A stretch of DNA of 64,000 nt from Corallococcus caeni (GCF_036245865.1 NZ_BTTW01000007.1:496001-560000); one strand, 5' to 3'. Counted from the stretch's first letter, positions 45,304 through 55,429 are shown. Notes: generated from the letters alone by a model not told the origin. Numbers and translations: made by a program.

Positions 45304-46215
45304 TCAGAGGAACCTGCGGATCCGCAGGTTGACATCCTGTTGGTGGGGGAGGAGCGCTTCGCCTTGGTATTGGAAGAAGAAGGGCTCCATCAGGCGTGCC
45401 AGCGCGCGGTACTGGGGAGGGATGGCCTCCCGCTCTATGTCGATGGGGGCTGGCCATTCGTCCAGGGTGACGAGCACACGGTCGCCGACCATGGGAAGCA
45501 GGGAGACCTCCGGAAAAGGAAGCGCGTTCCGGAGCGCGTTGATGCCACCCAGCTGCCCCAACAGGGGCTGACCTAGAAAGGTGAGCCAGGCGGGACTCAG
45601 GGCGTGCGCGCCAATGACCGAGCTGTAGGCGCTGGCGTGGTAGAGGTCCAGGCTGGGGTATCGGGTGAGGAGCGTCTCAAGAAGGTGCCCATCCCCCGAA
45701 GACCAGTAGCCGTGCGGCGAGACAATGGCGGGACTGACGTATCCGAAGTTGAAAGGCAATTCTTCCGACAGCTCGAGGGCCAGTGCGCGCATCCGGAGTG
45801 CGCCGTGCTCCCGCAGGTCCTGGGTCGGGAAGGCGAATGAAACGGACGTGGCCGGATCCTTGTAGAGGGGATCCCCCAGCCGCCGCCCGTAGTACTCGAA
45901 TTGGTAGCTTCCCGCTTCGCTAGGGCTTTCCGACAGCTCGATCGCCCAGGCGCCGCTCCATGGGGGCTCAAGCAGGTACTGCCGGATCTGCTCCCAGCCC
46001 GCATCATCCAATGGGGCCATGTCTCCTTCGTCCGAGACGTACCAATTCAAGGTTTTGGGCGGGATGACCTGGAGATAGCGCTGGAGGGAGCGCCAGATGG
46101 CAGGCGCGACTTCTTCAGGGGAACGGTGGAGATAGAAGGAGACGACGAGGCCGTCCTGCGCGGCCAGCCAACCGCCTTTATCTCGAAGCTGAATGGCGGG
46201 ATGGGATTGCTTCAT
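45304..46215 (-). CDS. DUF3396 family immunity protein
   Basis: A 303-residue cytosolic protein matching the DUF3396 ('type VI immunity') pattern: YQFEYYGRRLGDP, SFAFPTQDLREHGALRMRALAL, LPFNFGYVSPA, WLTFLGQPLLGQLGG and the final ALARLMEPFFF. Myxobacteria often carry this family beside polymorphic toxins. The ATG at 46215 overlaps the stop of the upstream toxin gene by 4 bases, so the two are co-translated, as expected for a toxin and its antidote. Predicted role: neutralise the neighbouring nuclease-like lipoprotein inside the producer. Confidence 0.85.
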   Translation of the reverse strand: MKQSHPAIQLRDKGGWLAAQDGLVVSFYLHRSPEEVAPAIWRSLQRYLQVIPPKTLNWYVSDEGDMAPLDDAGWEQIRQYLLEPPWSGAWAIELSESPSEAGSYQFEYYGRRLGDPLYKDPATSVSFAFPTQDLREHGALRMRALALELSEELPFNFGYVSPAIVSPHGYWSSGDGHLLETLLTRYPSLDLYHASAYSSVIGAHALSPAWLTFLGQPLLGQLGGINALRNALPFPEVSLLPMVGDRVLVTLDEWPAPIDIEREAIPPQYRALARLMEPFFFQYQGEALLPHQQDVNLRIRRFL

Positions 46216-47036
46216 GGTTCCCACACTCCTCTCTGTGGCGAGATGAGCAAAGGCTTTCCGCCCAATGCGGCTTCGTAGACGGTGCGCTGGTTGCTTCCGA
46301 AATAGGGGCTCCCTGGGCCATACGAGGTCCACTGTGGCTGGTTGCTGGCCGGGCACGGGAACTTGAAGTCCAGCGTGAGCACGGACTTCAGCAGGTTGCG
46401 GTCGCCGTGCAGAACGATGTCCGGCTTGAGGGTCCCCCTGAGTTCGTCGGTGCAGCCATCAGCGATGAGCTGCGCTTCCTTCTGCTTGCTGACGGTCTCC
46501 ACCATCCGGACATGCGGGTAGTAGCGGTAGCGCTGCTCGATGCTGAAGGGCGCGGGCCACAGCCTCCTCAGCACCTCTTCGGCGCACTGAAGTGCGAGCA
46601 CGTGCTTCTGCTTGCCCAGGAACATGGCCCGGGTCACGGGATTGCCGCAGCGGTCCTTCTCAACGACTTCAGCGCACTCCTGCCGCGTCGGAGGTCGGTC
46701 TTGGAAATAGCGCGCATTCCCCACCTGCTCGGCTTGCACCGCGCATGCGGCGAGCTGCTTTTCGAGCTCACCCGCATCATGGTCCTGTTGCATCAGTGCG
46801 AGCATGGCCGGCGGAATGGCTCGGAGCAGGGGAGACGCGGCGGCCCGGGTGGCGGACGCGGTGGCCTGCTCCGCCACATACGCGGCATACCGCGCCCGTG
46901 CGGCCGTGTCCGTATCCACGAACCCCAGCTCTCCATGCCGGGAATGCCGTGAACCACCAGCACAAGCCGTCAGCAGGGCACAGGCCATCCAGAGAATCTT
47001 CACGGGACGCATGCGCCGGACTCTACCCGACGCCAT
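46212..47036 (-). CDS. Lipoprotein toxin with PD-(D/E)xK-like C-terminal domain (SitA-like)
   Basis: A 274-residue protein. The start at 47036 is favoured by GGGAGAAG upstream; an ATG at 47012 is also possible. Lipobox LTAC gives Cys25. A helical, charged middle region (about 40-140) is followed by a C-terminal domain with LKPDIVLHGD and LTLDFKFPCP (about 198-229), the PD...DxK layout of restriction-endonuclease-fold nucleases. Lipoprotein signal, variable toxic tail and an overlapping immunity gene match the SitA toxins that myxobacteria exchange by outer-membrane exchange. Assignment to that class is inference. Confidence 0.72.
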   Translation of the reverse strand: MASGRVRRMRPVKILWMACALLTACAGGSRHSRHGELGFVDTDTAARARYAAYVAEQATASATRAAASPLLRAIPPAMLALMQQDHDAGELEKQLAACAVQAEQVGNARYFQDRPPTRQECAEVVEKDRCGNPVTRAMFLGKQKHVLALQCAEEVLRRLWPAPFSIEQRYRYYPHVRMVETVSKQKEAQLIADGCTDELRGTLKPDIVLHGDRNLLKSVLTLDFKFPCPASNQPQWTSYGPGSPYFGSNQRTVYEAALGGKPLLISPQRGVWEP

Positions 47037-47140
47037 GCCGTCATCTTCTCCCACGCCGGGCCACGGCGGGCCCTTCGTCCCGGTGTGGAACCGCGCCCAG
47101 GAGCACCTGCCACCGGTGGCCCTTCGCGGGCGTCGCCATC

Positions 47141-47226
47141 CTCAAGCGCGCCGACCTCGCGGAGGCCATGCACCGCAACATCGGCAGTGTCAGTGCCGCA
47201 GCGCGAATGGTCGGGCGCAACCGGAG
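47141..47226 (+). pseudogene. Fragment of a sigma-54 activator gene (Fis-type helix-turn-helix)
   Basis: About 86 bp match 41154-41239 of the activator gene at roughly 89%. It encodes LKRADLAEAMHR then GSVSAAARMVGRNR, the DNA-binding tail only. No receiver or AAA+ part is present. It abuts the tRNA fragment at GGAG. It looks like a leftover of an ancient duplication of the activator-porin region. Confidence 0.65.
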
Positions 47227-47270
47227 GCGTACGGGACTTGAACCCGTGGGCCAAGGCGATAGGAAACCCA
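47223..47270 (-). pseudogene. 3' half of a tRNA gene (possibly tRNA-Arg)
   Basis: On the minus strand, ACGGG-TTCAAGT-CCCGT is a perfect T-arm, followed by an ACGCCTCC acceptor strand. Before it stands TTTCCTAT, which resembles an anticodon loop with CCT. No D-arm or matching 5' acceptor strand (GGAGGCGT) is found upstream, so only the 3' half is present. Such 3' fragments are what integrating elements leave at attachment sites. Confidence 0.5.
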
Positions 47271-47303
47271 GGCAGGACCCTGACTTGGGAACTCCAGTTC
47301 CGT

Positions 47304-47630
47304 TCAGGCCTCCTCGTCGGGAAGGAGCGTCCGGAGAACCTCGTCATCAGGACCGAGCGGGCGCCAGCCGGGAGGTGGTGGACTGGCGAGGAGCACGTCG
47401 CGAACGAAGCGCGTGACCCGCTTGTGCTGCTCCGCCTCGTACAGCAAGCCGCTCAACACCTGCACTGCGGCAACGTCGTTGCCCAACTCGTCGGCCAGGA
47501 CGAACAGCGGAACGGCAGGGCGCGCATCGGCAAAGGCGGTCAGTGAGTCGTAGCCTCGCTCACGGACCCGTTCGTACAGGCGCGCCTTGATGTTGCCCTG
47601 CCATGCACCTCCGTCGCTAATCGTCCTCTC
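47304..47630 (-). pseudogene. 5'-truncated gene of unknown function
   Basis: The frame gives about 108 residues of normal-looking protein: ISDGGAWQGNIKARLYERV, DSLTAFADARPAVPLFVLAD, ELGNDVAAVQVLSGLLYEAE, then LLPDEEA and stop. No start codon fits: the open frame runs into the porin fragment at 47634, so the 5' end was probably cut off by rearrangement. Family not recognised. It could instead start from an internal TTG near 47486 and be a 60-residue protein. Confidence 0.55.
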
Positions 47631-47633
47631 CCA

Positions 47634-48192
47634 CGACTGGCCTGGTGCCCCAGCGCAGCACCGGCCAGGAGGTCATCTTCAGCTTCCTGAAAAACGGCAC
47701 CCCCGGACCGACCACCGTCGCGGACGGAGAGCACGTGCGCCTGTCGCCCCAGGGCTACTTCTACTGGGGCCCGGTGGGGCTGCTCGCGGAGTACGTCCTG
47801 TCGTCCCAGGAGGTGCGCGTGGGGGAGCAGCGCGCGCGCCTGCGCCATCAGGCGTGGCAGGCGTATGCGTCGTATGTGCTGGGCGGGGACGCGTCCTTCA
47901 CGGGCCCCAAGCCGCGCCGTCCCTTCGACCCCAAGACGGGGAAGGGCGGCGCGCTGGAGCTCTCAGTGCGCTACCCGGGCCTGGACATGGACGACGACGC
48001 GTTCCCCCTCTTCGCGGACCCACGCGCTCCGTGAGCCGGGCCCGGGGCTTCGGCGTCGCGACCCTCTTTGCCCTCAACCGGCGCGTGCGCGTCGCGTTGA
48101 ACTACCACCGCACGGACTACGTAGGCGGGGCCCTGGAAGGCGACAGGGAAGCGGAGAACGTCGTGATGTCCCGCTTCCAGGTCGCCTTCTGA
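47634..48192 (+). pseudogene. Porin 3' fragment, frameshifted
   Basis: It corresponds to about 42123-42683 of the intact porin. It encodes the last 185 or so residues (STGQEVIFSFLKNG onward to MSRFQVAF), with no signal peptide or first two thirds. One C is lost from a CCCC run near 48020 (GGACCCCAC in the parent, GGACCCAC here), which shifts the frame after LFADP. It is non-functional and part of duplication copy 2. Confidence 0.88.
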
Positions 48193-48201
48193 GAACCGGC
48201 C

Positions 48202-50646
48202 TCAGGGTTCCATCTGCGGCTGCAGCGTCCAGGTGAAGGTGGAGCCCGCGTAGAGGAACGTCCCGGACAGCTCGCCGTTGGGCTTCGCGAGCGGCGGTGA
48301 ACCCGAGTCCGTCAAGACGATGGTCCCGGGGGCATCCTTCTCCGGCCCCTTGCAGTCCGGGCCGCCGCCGACGGCGATATCCACGATGCGTCCATCACCA
48401 ATCGCTGACGTGTACGAGCGCGAGGCGTGCGACAGCCAGTTCTGGGTGTCGGGATCCGGCGACTTCAACTCGTTGAAGGGGTTCATCACCATCACCCCTC
48501 CATTCGCGACCAGCGCGTACTTCGTGGGCCCGTGCGTGTACCGGCAGCCTCCGAAGTTGTAGTCGACGTCGAGCGTGAAGTCGCCGCTGGCGGGCATGAT
48601 CATGAAGGCGCCCAGCCGCTTCGTGTGCGGCAGGCTCGGATGGTCGTAGTCCGCGTTCGCGAAGGCTCCCAGCACCTGGTACTCCAGGTTCGAGTCGAGG
48701 ATTTTTCCCTGGCCTGACCAGTTCGCCCCCGTCAGGACCGCCTTCGAGGTGCCCTTGTACTTCCAGCAGCCCACGTTGCTGCGCTTGAGGTAGGGCGTCT
48801 TCTGCGCCTTCAGGCTCCCACCGCCACCGGGCTGGAACTTCGCGTTGCTGGTGATGATGATCAGGTCCTGGGCCCGCTGCGACTTCATGTCACGGCAGAG
48901 GCCCACGTACTCGTAATCGCTCCAGTCCTCCTCGTGCCACGTTCCGCTCGCGTCGTTCCAGAGCGCGATCACCTTCACCGGATCCTTCGACTCGGTGATG
49001 TTCTTGAACCACCCGTTGTGGAAGAGCAGCGAGCGCGTGTTCGGGTCGCTGAACGTGAAGTGCTCGTAGTGGTTGGACAGGTTCTTCAGCTCGTCGTGGA
49101 GCTCTTCTTTTTTCTCGGGCGCACCGGCCAGATCGCCGTTGAGCGCGGTGGACTTCACCTTCTCCGTGAGCTGGTCCCACTTCGCGAAGGACTCCGCCTT
49201 GGCGTCGATGGGCGCCTGGTTCCAGAGCACCTTCGCGAACTCCGGCCAGGTCTTCTCCAGCCTGCCGGGGACGGCGGAGTCCACCGCGGTGAGGCTGGAG
49301 GTCTCCGTGGTCAGCTTCTCCAGCGCCGCCACCACGACGTTCGGGCCGTGCTTCTTCGCCAGGAATTGGAAGAACAGATAGGCGCCGTAGTCGCGCGCCG
49401 CCGAGCTGCCCGCCGCCGGGGAGGTGCAGTGGCCCGGGGAGCGGTCCTCCAGGGACAGCTCCGGGCTGCTCATGAAGCAGTCGGCGTAGTCGTGCTCCAG
49501 CTGAAGCTTCTGCCCATACACCTGGTCGATGGCCCAGTTCGCGGTCGCATCGCGGATCCATCCGTAGCCGGACTGCGGGCCCTTCGTCTTGTAGGACCAC
49601 TGGATGGCGTGCATCAGCTCGTGCGTCGCCGCGCCCTTGAGGTCGTCACCGGCGAGCCCGTCCCACAGCAGGATGTAGGTGGCGGCCTGCGTGTTGTCCA
49701 AGCCCTCCGGGAGGGTCAGGCCCCGGCCGGCCATGTTGGGGGTCAGGTAGATGTCGAGCTGGGGGCTTCCTCCGTAGCAGCCCGCGGAGGACTCGTCGGT
49801 GAGGGGCTCCTTGAGGCCCAGCGCCATCAGCTTCGGCCAGATCTCCTTCTCCATCGCCTCGTCCAGGAGGACGGCCTGCTCGCGCTGTCCCTTGACGGTG
49901 AACTGGTACCAGACCTTCACCTTCGAGAAGGACTTGGAGGGGGAGTCCCACCTGTCCGAGCTGGGCCTGCAGGTGGGCCGCGCCATGCTGCGCAGCCGGG
50001 CGTCGGGCAGGGGCGCGTTGAGCCAGCTGCCCGGGTCGTCCGGACGCAGCAGGTACATCCCGAGCGCGTCCTGCATCGGCGCGGAGAGGTCGTCGAAGCG
50101 CGAGTGGAGCTCTTCGAGCGGGGTGACGTCGAAGCCCGGCTCGACGCGGGCCTTGTACTGGAGGGGCAGCCGGGGATCGCTGAACGCGGCGTACACCCGG
50201 TAGGCCAGCAGCTCCTCGTCGTTGATGAGGCCTGCCTCGTGCGCGGACGTGAGGACCTCGTCGCTCGAAGGAAGGGATGCGTCGCCCGGCAGCACGACCA
50301 CGGACAGGGTCGTGCTCACCGCGCCCACTTTGGCGGTGATGACCGTGCCGCCGGGAGCCACGCCTGTCACCCGGCCGTCAGTCACGGTGGCGTACTCGGG
50401 CAGGTAGGAGGACCAGGTCACCTGGACGTTCTTGAGCGTGTGGCCGCTGTCGTCGAGCGCCTGCGCGGCCAGGGTCAGCGTCTCGCCCACCAGGAGCGTC
50501 GCCCCGTTCGGCGTGAGGGTGAGCGCGGCGACCTTGCCGTTGTCTTCGCCCTCCCCGGGCGTCGGATCCGGTTCGGTGGAACCACAGGCGAGGACGAACG
50601 TGAGCAGGCACAACGCGAGCCGGCGGGCTCCATGAAACACAGGCAT
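48202..50646 (-). CDS. HExxH lipoprotein (putative metalloprotease), copy 2
   Basis: An 814-residue paralogue of the gene at 42693, with the same lipobox (VLACGS, Cys21), BIG2 domain and HELMH motif (H342, H346). It has two extra residues in the linker after the lipobox. Substitutions cluster in the last 150 residues (for example SNVGCWKYKG, LTGANWSGQGKIL and YNFGGCRYT against the matching stretches of copy 1), while the first 650 are almost unchanged. Both copies are intact, so both are probably used. Confidence 0.82.
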   Translation of the reverse strand: MPVFHGARRLALCLLTFVLACGSTEPDPTPGEGEDNGKVAALTLTPNGATLLVGETLTLAAQALDDSGHTLKNVQVTWSSYLPEYATVTDGRVTGVAPGGTVITAKVGAVSTTLSVVVLPGDASLPSSDEVLTSAHEAGLINDEELLAYRVYAAFSDPRLPLQYKARVEPGFDVTPLEELHSRFDDLSAPMQDALGMYLLRPDDPGSWLNAPLPDARLRSMARPTCRPSSDRWDSPSKSFSKVKVWYQFTVKGQREQAVLLDEAMEKEIWPKLMALGLKEPLTDESSAGCYGGSPQLDIYLTPNMAGRGLTLPEGLDNTQAATYILLWDGLAGDDLKGAATHELMHAIQWSYKTKGPQSGYGWIRDATANWAIDQVYGQKLQLEHDYADCFMSSPELSLEDRSPGHCTSPAAGSSAARDYGAYLFFQFLAKKHGPNVVVAALEKLTTETSSLTAVDSAVPGRLEKTWPEFAKVLWNQAPIDAKAESFAKWDQLTEKVKSTALNGDLAGAPEKKEELHDELKNLSNHYEHFTFSDPNTRSLLFHNGWFKNITESKDPVKVIALWNDASGTWHEEDWSDYEYVGLCRDMKSQRAQDLIIITSNAKFQPGGGGSLKAQKTPYLKRSNVGCWKYKGTSKAVLTGANWSGQGKILDSNLEYQVLGAFANADYDHPSLPHTKRLGAFMIMPASGDFTLDVDYNFGGCRYTHGPTKYALVANGGVMVMNPFNELKSPDPDTQNWLSHASRSYTSAIGDGRIVDIAVGGGPDCKGPEKDAPGTIVLTDSGSPPLAKPNGELSGTFLYAGSTFTWTLQPQMEP

Positions 50647-50782
50647 TTCTCAGGCCTCGAAATGTCGAGCCGCGGGGTGCGGACCACAACGAGACTTTAT
50701 CGCAGGGCTCCGGGAAGAGTTTCGCTAAGCCAACAAAATATCACTTGGCGGATTGGTGGCTGTCGTTGACTGGGAAGCCACA

Positions 50783-50799
50783 GTTGCCTGACAGGCAAC
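50783..50799. terminator. Inverted repeat at the right edge of duplication copy 2
   Basis: GTTGCCTG-A-CAGGCAAC, perfect 8-bp arms. It lies 83 bp past the stop of the beta-lactamase gene (minus strand) and 137 bp upstream of the lipoprotein copy 2 start, mirroring the repeat at 45269. Confidence 0.4.
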
Positions 50800-50881
50800 A
50801 ACAGAGAGGGAACCAGGCACCGGGTCAGCGGAGCGCTTCTTCGTTCCCAGCGGCCACCAGGCGGAGCCCCACTGAAGCCTG

Positions 50882-51769
<888 letters not shown>

Positions 51770-53107
51770 CTAGCCCCGCTGCCAGCCCTTGAGCTTCGCG
51801 TACAGCGAGCTGCGGGAGATGCCCAGCTTCGCCGCCGCTCGCTCCACGTGGCCGCTCTCGCGCGCCAGCACGCGCTCGATGTGGCGGTGCTCCAGCTCCT
51901 CCAGCGTGAGGTCCTCGCCCAGGGGCTCCTCGGCGGGGAGCAGGGACTCGAAGCGCAGGGCGCTCCGTGACAGGCGGGCGCTGCCGGACAGGAGCACGGC
52001 GCGCTCCAGCACGTTGCGCAGCTCGCGGATGTTGCCCGGCCAGGCGTAGGCCATCAGCGCGCGCTCCGCGTCCGGCTCCAGCTCCACCTGGCCGCGGCCC
52101 CGGTGCGCGCCCATCTCAGCCAGGAAGTGGCGCGCGAGCACCGGCACGTCCTCCGCGCGCTCGCGCAAGGGCGGTACGTGGAGGATGAGCGTGCTGATGC
52201 GGAAGTACAGGTCGCTGCGGAAGCGCTTCTCGCGCGCGGCCACCTGCAGGTCCTGGTGCGTGGCCGCGACGAGCCGCACGTCCACGCGCCGGTCCTTCAC
52301 GTCGCCCAGCCGGCGGAAGCGCTTCTCCTCCAGCACCTTGAGCAGCTTGGGCTGGACGGCCACGTCCATGTCGCCAATCTCATCCAGGAACAGCGTGCCC
52401 CGGTCCGCCACCTCCAGCAGGCCCTGCTTCGCGGCCACCGCGCTGGTGAAGGCGCCCTTCTCATGGCCGAACAGCTCTGAGTCCAGCAGGTCCTTGGACA
52501 GCGCCGCGCAGTTGAGGTCCACGAAGGGCGCCTCCTTGCGCGGCCCGCCTTCATGCAGCCAGCGCGCGAGCACGCTCTTGCCGCTGCCCGTCTCGCCGGT
52601 GACGAGCACCGGGCTGTCGCTGTCACGCACGCGCTCCGCCTCGTCGCGCAGCGCTCGGATTGCGAGGCTGTTGCCCAGGAAGGGGTCCACCTGGGTGCGC
52701 GCCGTGCGCGAGCGGTCCGCGGCCAGCCGCTGCCGCTCGCGCCGCTGGGCCACCAGCCGCTCCAGCACCACCTTGAGCACCGCCAGCTCCAGCGGCTTGG
52801 TGAGGAACTGCTCGGCGCCTTCCTTCACCGCCTGCACCGCGAGCTCGATGGAGCCGTGCCCGGTCAGCACCACCAGGGGCACCGCCGCGTCCAGCTCCTT
52901 GAGCCGCGGCAGCAGCTCCAGCGCGGTGCCGTCCGGCAGCCGGTAGTCGATGACGGCCACGTCGGGCCGGTGCGTGCGGAAGCCCTCCTGGGCCTCCGCC
53001 ACGCTGGTGGCCTCGGCCACGTCGAAGCCGTGCTGCGTGAGGTAGCCCTTCATGCCCAGCCGGACGCCGGGCTCGTCGTCCACGAGCAGGATGCGGGTGC
53101 GCGTCAT
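51770..53107 (-). CDS. Sigma-54-dependent response regulator (GAFTSA variant)
   Basis: A 445-residue NtrC-family activator. The ATG at 53107 overlaps the kinase stop (ATGA). Receiver D54 (AVIDYRLPDG) and K (LTKPL), AAA+ Walker A GETGSGKS, Walker B LFLDEIGD, and a Fis-type C-terminus (ESGHVERAAAKLGISRSSLY). The sigma-54 contact loop reads GAFTSA, not GAFTGA, replacing the conserved glycine. It is the partner of the PAS kinase directly upstream. Whether it drives the sigma-54 promoters at 5933-7099 cannot be told. Confidence 0.92.
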   Translation of the reverse strand: MTRTRILLVDDEPGVRLGMKGYLTQHGFDVAEATSVAEAQEGFRTHRPDVAVIDYRLPDGTALELLPRLKELDAAVPLVVLTGHGSIELAVQAVKEGAEQFLTKPLELAVLKVVLERLVAQRRERQRLAADRSRTARTQVDPFLGNSLAIRALRDEAERVRDSDSPVLVTGETGSGKSVLARWLHEGGPRKEAPFVDLNCAALSKDLLDSELFGHEKGAFTSAVAAKQGLLEVADRGTLFLDEIGDMDVAVQPKLLKVLEEKRFRRLGDVKDRRVDVRLVAATHQDLQVAAREKRFRSDLYFRISTLILHVPPLRERAEDVPVLARHFLAEMGAHRGRGQVELEPDAERALMAYAWPGNIRELRNVLERAVLLSGSARLSRSALRFESLLPAEEPLGEDLTLEELEHRHIERVLARESGHVERAAAKLGISRSSLYAKLKGWQRG

Positions 53108-55233
53108 GATACCTGTGACTTCGGAAGGGCCCCGGCGATCACTGCCGGGGAGAGGGCGGGCAGCAGGATGGTCACCTCGGCGCCTCCTTGAGGATGGTTG
53201 GACAGGCGGATGCGCCCCTGGTGTTCCTCCAGGATGCGCTGGACGATGGACAGCCCCAGGCCGGTGCCTCCCCGGCGCTTGCTGAAGAAGGGCTCGAAGA
53301 CGTGGGGTAGGTCCTCGCTCTTGAAGCCGGGCCCTCCGTCGTGGACGGTGCAGCGCACCCACGCGCGGCCTGCCTCCTCCACGGCCTCCGCCGTCACGTG
53401 GACGGTCGCGCCCGGGGGCGAGTACTGCACGGCGTTCTCCACCACGTTGCGGAAGACGTGGAACAGGCGGCGCGCGTCCATGCGCACCGGGGGCAGCGCG
53501 TCCGACAACGCGCGCGTGAGCTTCACGGAGGCCTTGTCGCCGGGAAGCTCGCAGGCGGACAGGGCCTCGGCGACCACCGGCCCCACGGCGCCGTCCGTCC
53601 ACTCGCCCCGCGTGGGACGGCCGTACTCGAACAGCTCCTGGGTGAGGTGGGTGAGGCGGCGCACCTCGCCGCGCAGCACGTCCAGGTACGGCTGCAGCTC
53701 CGGCTGCGTGCCGTAGGTGGCCTCCACCGCGTCCACGACGGCGGAGATGGAGAACAGGGGGTTTCGCACCTCGTGGGCCACGCCCGCGACGATGGCACCC
53801 ATGGCGGCCATTGTCTCACTGCGCCGCACGTGGGCCTGCAGCTCCAGGAGCCGGGTCACCTCCGTGGCCACCAGGATGATGCGGGCATCCTCACTGGCCC
53901 GCTCATCCACCCAGGCGGCCGCCAGCTCCCAGGTGCGTCCGGACTCCGCGTCGTGCACCTGGCGGCTGGCGCTGCCGTGCGTCGCGCGCAGCTCCTCCAC
54001 CAGCGGCTCCGCGCTGGACCAGGGCGGCGCCCCGACGGTCGCGGACAGCGGCTGGCCGGAGGGGTCCGCCTCCCGGAAGAGCACGCGGGCGGCGTCGTTG
54101 AGGCGGTGGATGACGCCGTCCGCGCTCAGCACCAGCAGCGGCGAGGACACCGCGTCGAAGGTGCGTCGCCACTCCGTCGCGGAGCGGCGGAAGCTGTCGT
54201 TCAACCGCTGGCGCAGGTCGTCCGCGAGGCGCCGGTCGGTGATGTCGGTGACGACGCAGCCCAGGTGCACGCCGCCCCGGTCGTCCAGGCCGGAGGCCGC
54301 GGCGCGGCTGCGCACCCAGCGCAGGCGCCCGTCCGCGCAGATGATGCGGTGCTCGATCTCCACCTCCGTGCTCGGGGCCAGGGCCAGGGACTCGATACAC
54401 TCGCGGTAGCGCGTGCGGTCCTCCGGGTGGATCATCTCCGCCCACAGCGGCGAAGGCGTGCCCTCCGGGCCGGTGCCGGTGAAGGCGCTGGCCGGGTAGC
54501 CGGTGGTGCGCTCGATGACGGGCGTGCAGTAGAAGTCACGCAACACGCCGTCCCGCAGCTTCCCACCCCACAGGTAGTCCGGCAGCGACCGGGTGAGCAC
54601 GTCCAGGCGCCCCTCGTGCTCCTGGAGCGACGCCTCCGCGCGCATCCGCTCCGTCACCTCCGACAGGGACGCGATGACGCCCAGCACCGCGCCGCCCGCG
54701 CCGCGCACGCGCGAATAGCTTCCGAACCAGAAGCGCGTCTCGCCGGGGGCCGCGGGCGTCTCCACCTGGAGGCTGAGGTCCTGCAGGGGCGCGTCCGACT
54801 CCAGCGCGCGTGAGAGCCGGGGCGCCAGCGCGGTGCCCAGCGCGGGCAGCACCTCCGAGACGTGCCGGCCCAGGTGCGCCTGCGCGGGCAGGCCGTTCAT
54901 CGCGGCGAGCGCGGCGTTGACGTGCACGTACTTCAGGTCGCGGTCGTAGAACGCGAAGCCCACCGGCGTGATGGCCATGACCGCGTCGCGCAGCGCCCGC
55001 GCGTCGTCCGCCTGCTCGCGCAGCCGGTCGCACTCACGCTCGCTCCGGGCCAGGGCGCGCAGGGCGGCCATCACGCCCACCGAGGCCAGCGCGAACGCGC
55101 TCGCCGCCAGCACGGCGATGCGAGCCCCCGGTGTCAGGCCTCCGCTCCACACCCCCACCAGGGCCATGAGCGCCGCGCACGCGCTGGCGACGGCGGCAAT
55201 CCTGGGGAGTGGGGGCGGGGAGGGCGAGGACAT
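53104..55233 (-). CDS. Multi-PAS sensor histidine kinase
   Basis: A 709-residue kinase. Two N-terminal transmembrane helices (about 10-30 and 38-60) are joined by a very short loop, so sensing is probably cytosolic. Three PAS domains follow (about 85-200, 215-340 with MIHPEDRTRY, and 365-465), then HisKA with H487 in AGVAHEVRNP and an HATPase (NVVENAVQYSPPG, GGPGFKSEDLP, GGTGLGLSIV). This architecture resembles NtrB-like kinases. It overlaps the downstream activator gene by 4 bases. Confidence 0.92.
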   Translation of the reverse strand: MSSPSPPPLPRIAAVASACAALMALVGVWSGGLTPGARIAVLAASAFALASVGVMAALRALARSERECDRLREQADDARALRDAVMAITPVGFAFYDRDLKYVHVNAALAAMNGLPAQAHLGRHVSEVLPALGTALAPRLSRALESDAPLQDLSLQVETPAAPGETRFWFGSYSRVRGAGGAVLGVIASLSEVTERMRAEASLQEHEGRLDVLTRSLPDYLWGGKLRDGVLRDFYCTPVIERTTGYPASAFTGTGPEGTPSPLWAEMIHPEDRTRYRECIESLALAPSTEVEIEHRIICADGRLRWVRSRAAASGLDDRGGVHLGCVVTDITDRRLADDLRQRLNDSFRRSATEWRRTFDAVSSPLLVLSADGVIHRLNDAARVLFREADPSGQPLSATVGAPPWSSAEPLVEELRATHGSASRQVHDAESGRTWELAAAWVDERASEDARIILVATEVTRLLELQAHVRRSETMAAMGAIVAGVAHEVRNPLFSISAVVDAVEATYGTQPELQPYLDVLRGEVRRLTHLTQELFEYGRPTRGEWTDGAVGPVVAEALSACELPGDKASVKLTRALSDALPPVRMDARRLFHVFRNVVENAVQYSPPGATVHVTAEAVEEAGRAWVRCTVHDGGPGFKSEDLPHVFEPFFSKRRGGTGLGLSIVQRILEEHQGRIRLSNHPQGGAEVTILLPALSPAVIAGALPKSQVS

Positions 55234-55429
55234 GGCGCGCGAGGAGCGCGCCTCACTCTACGTTTCCTCGCATCGACTTGCATCGCGGCGAGGCCCTGAT
55301 CAGCGCAAGCGCTGGACGAAGGTCCAGGAGGATGCCGCGAAGCCAATCCTCTGGGTGAATCCGCTCGAACGCGCGGTGCGCCGGACTTGTGGAAACCCAC
55401 GAGGCTACACCGCGCGGCGGCGTTCAATC

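Larger units (their letters stand above)
47640..50805. repeat. Segmental duplication, copy 2
   Basis: Second copy of the 42128-45290 segment in the same orientation, about 5.5 kb away. The left border is within the porin gene. The right border is just past a short inverted repeat at 50783-50799. The copies lie on either side of the toxin/immunity pair and the tRNA scar. Confidence 0.88.

Noticed and set aside
43023..45332. Long plus-strand open frame opposite the HExxH lipoprotein (and its twin at 48934-50769)
   Set aside because: Antisense shadow of a gene with a clear lipobox and HExxH motif; the duplicate simply repeats the shadow.
47223..47300. A complete tRNA gene
   Set aside because: Only the T-arm, acceptor 3' strand and a possible anticodon loop fit. 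The anticodon stem pairs badly and no D-arm or 5' acceptor strand is present.
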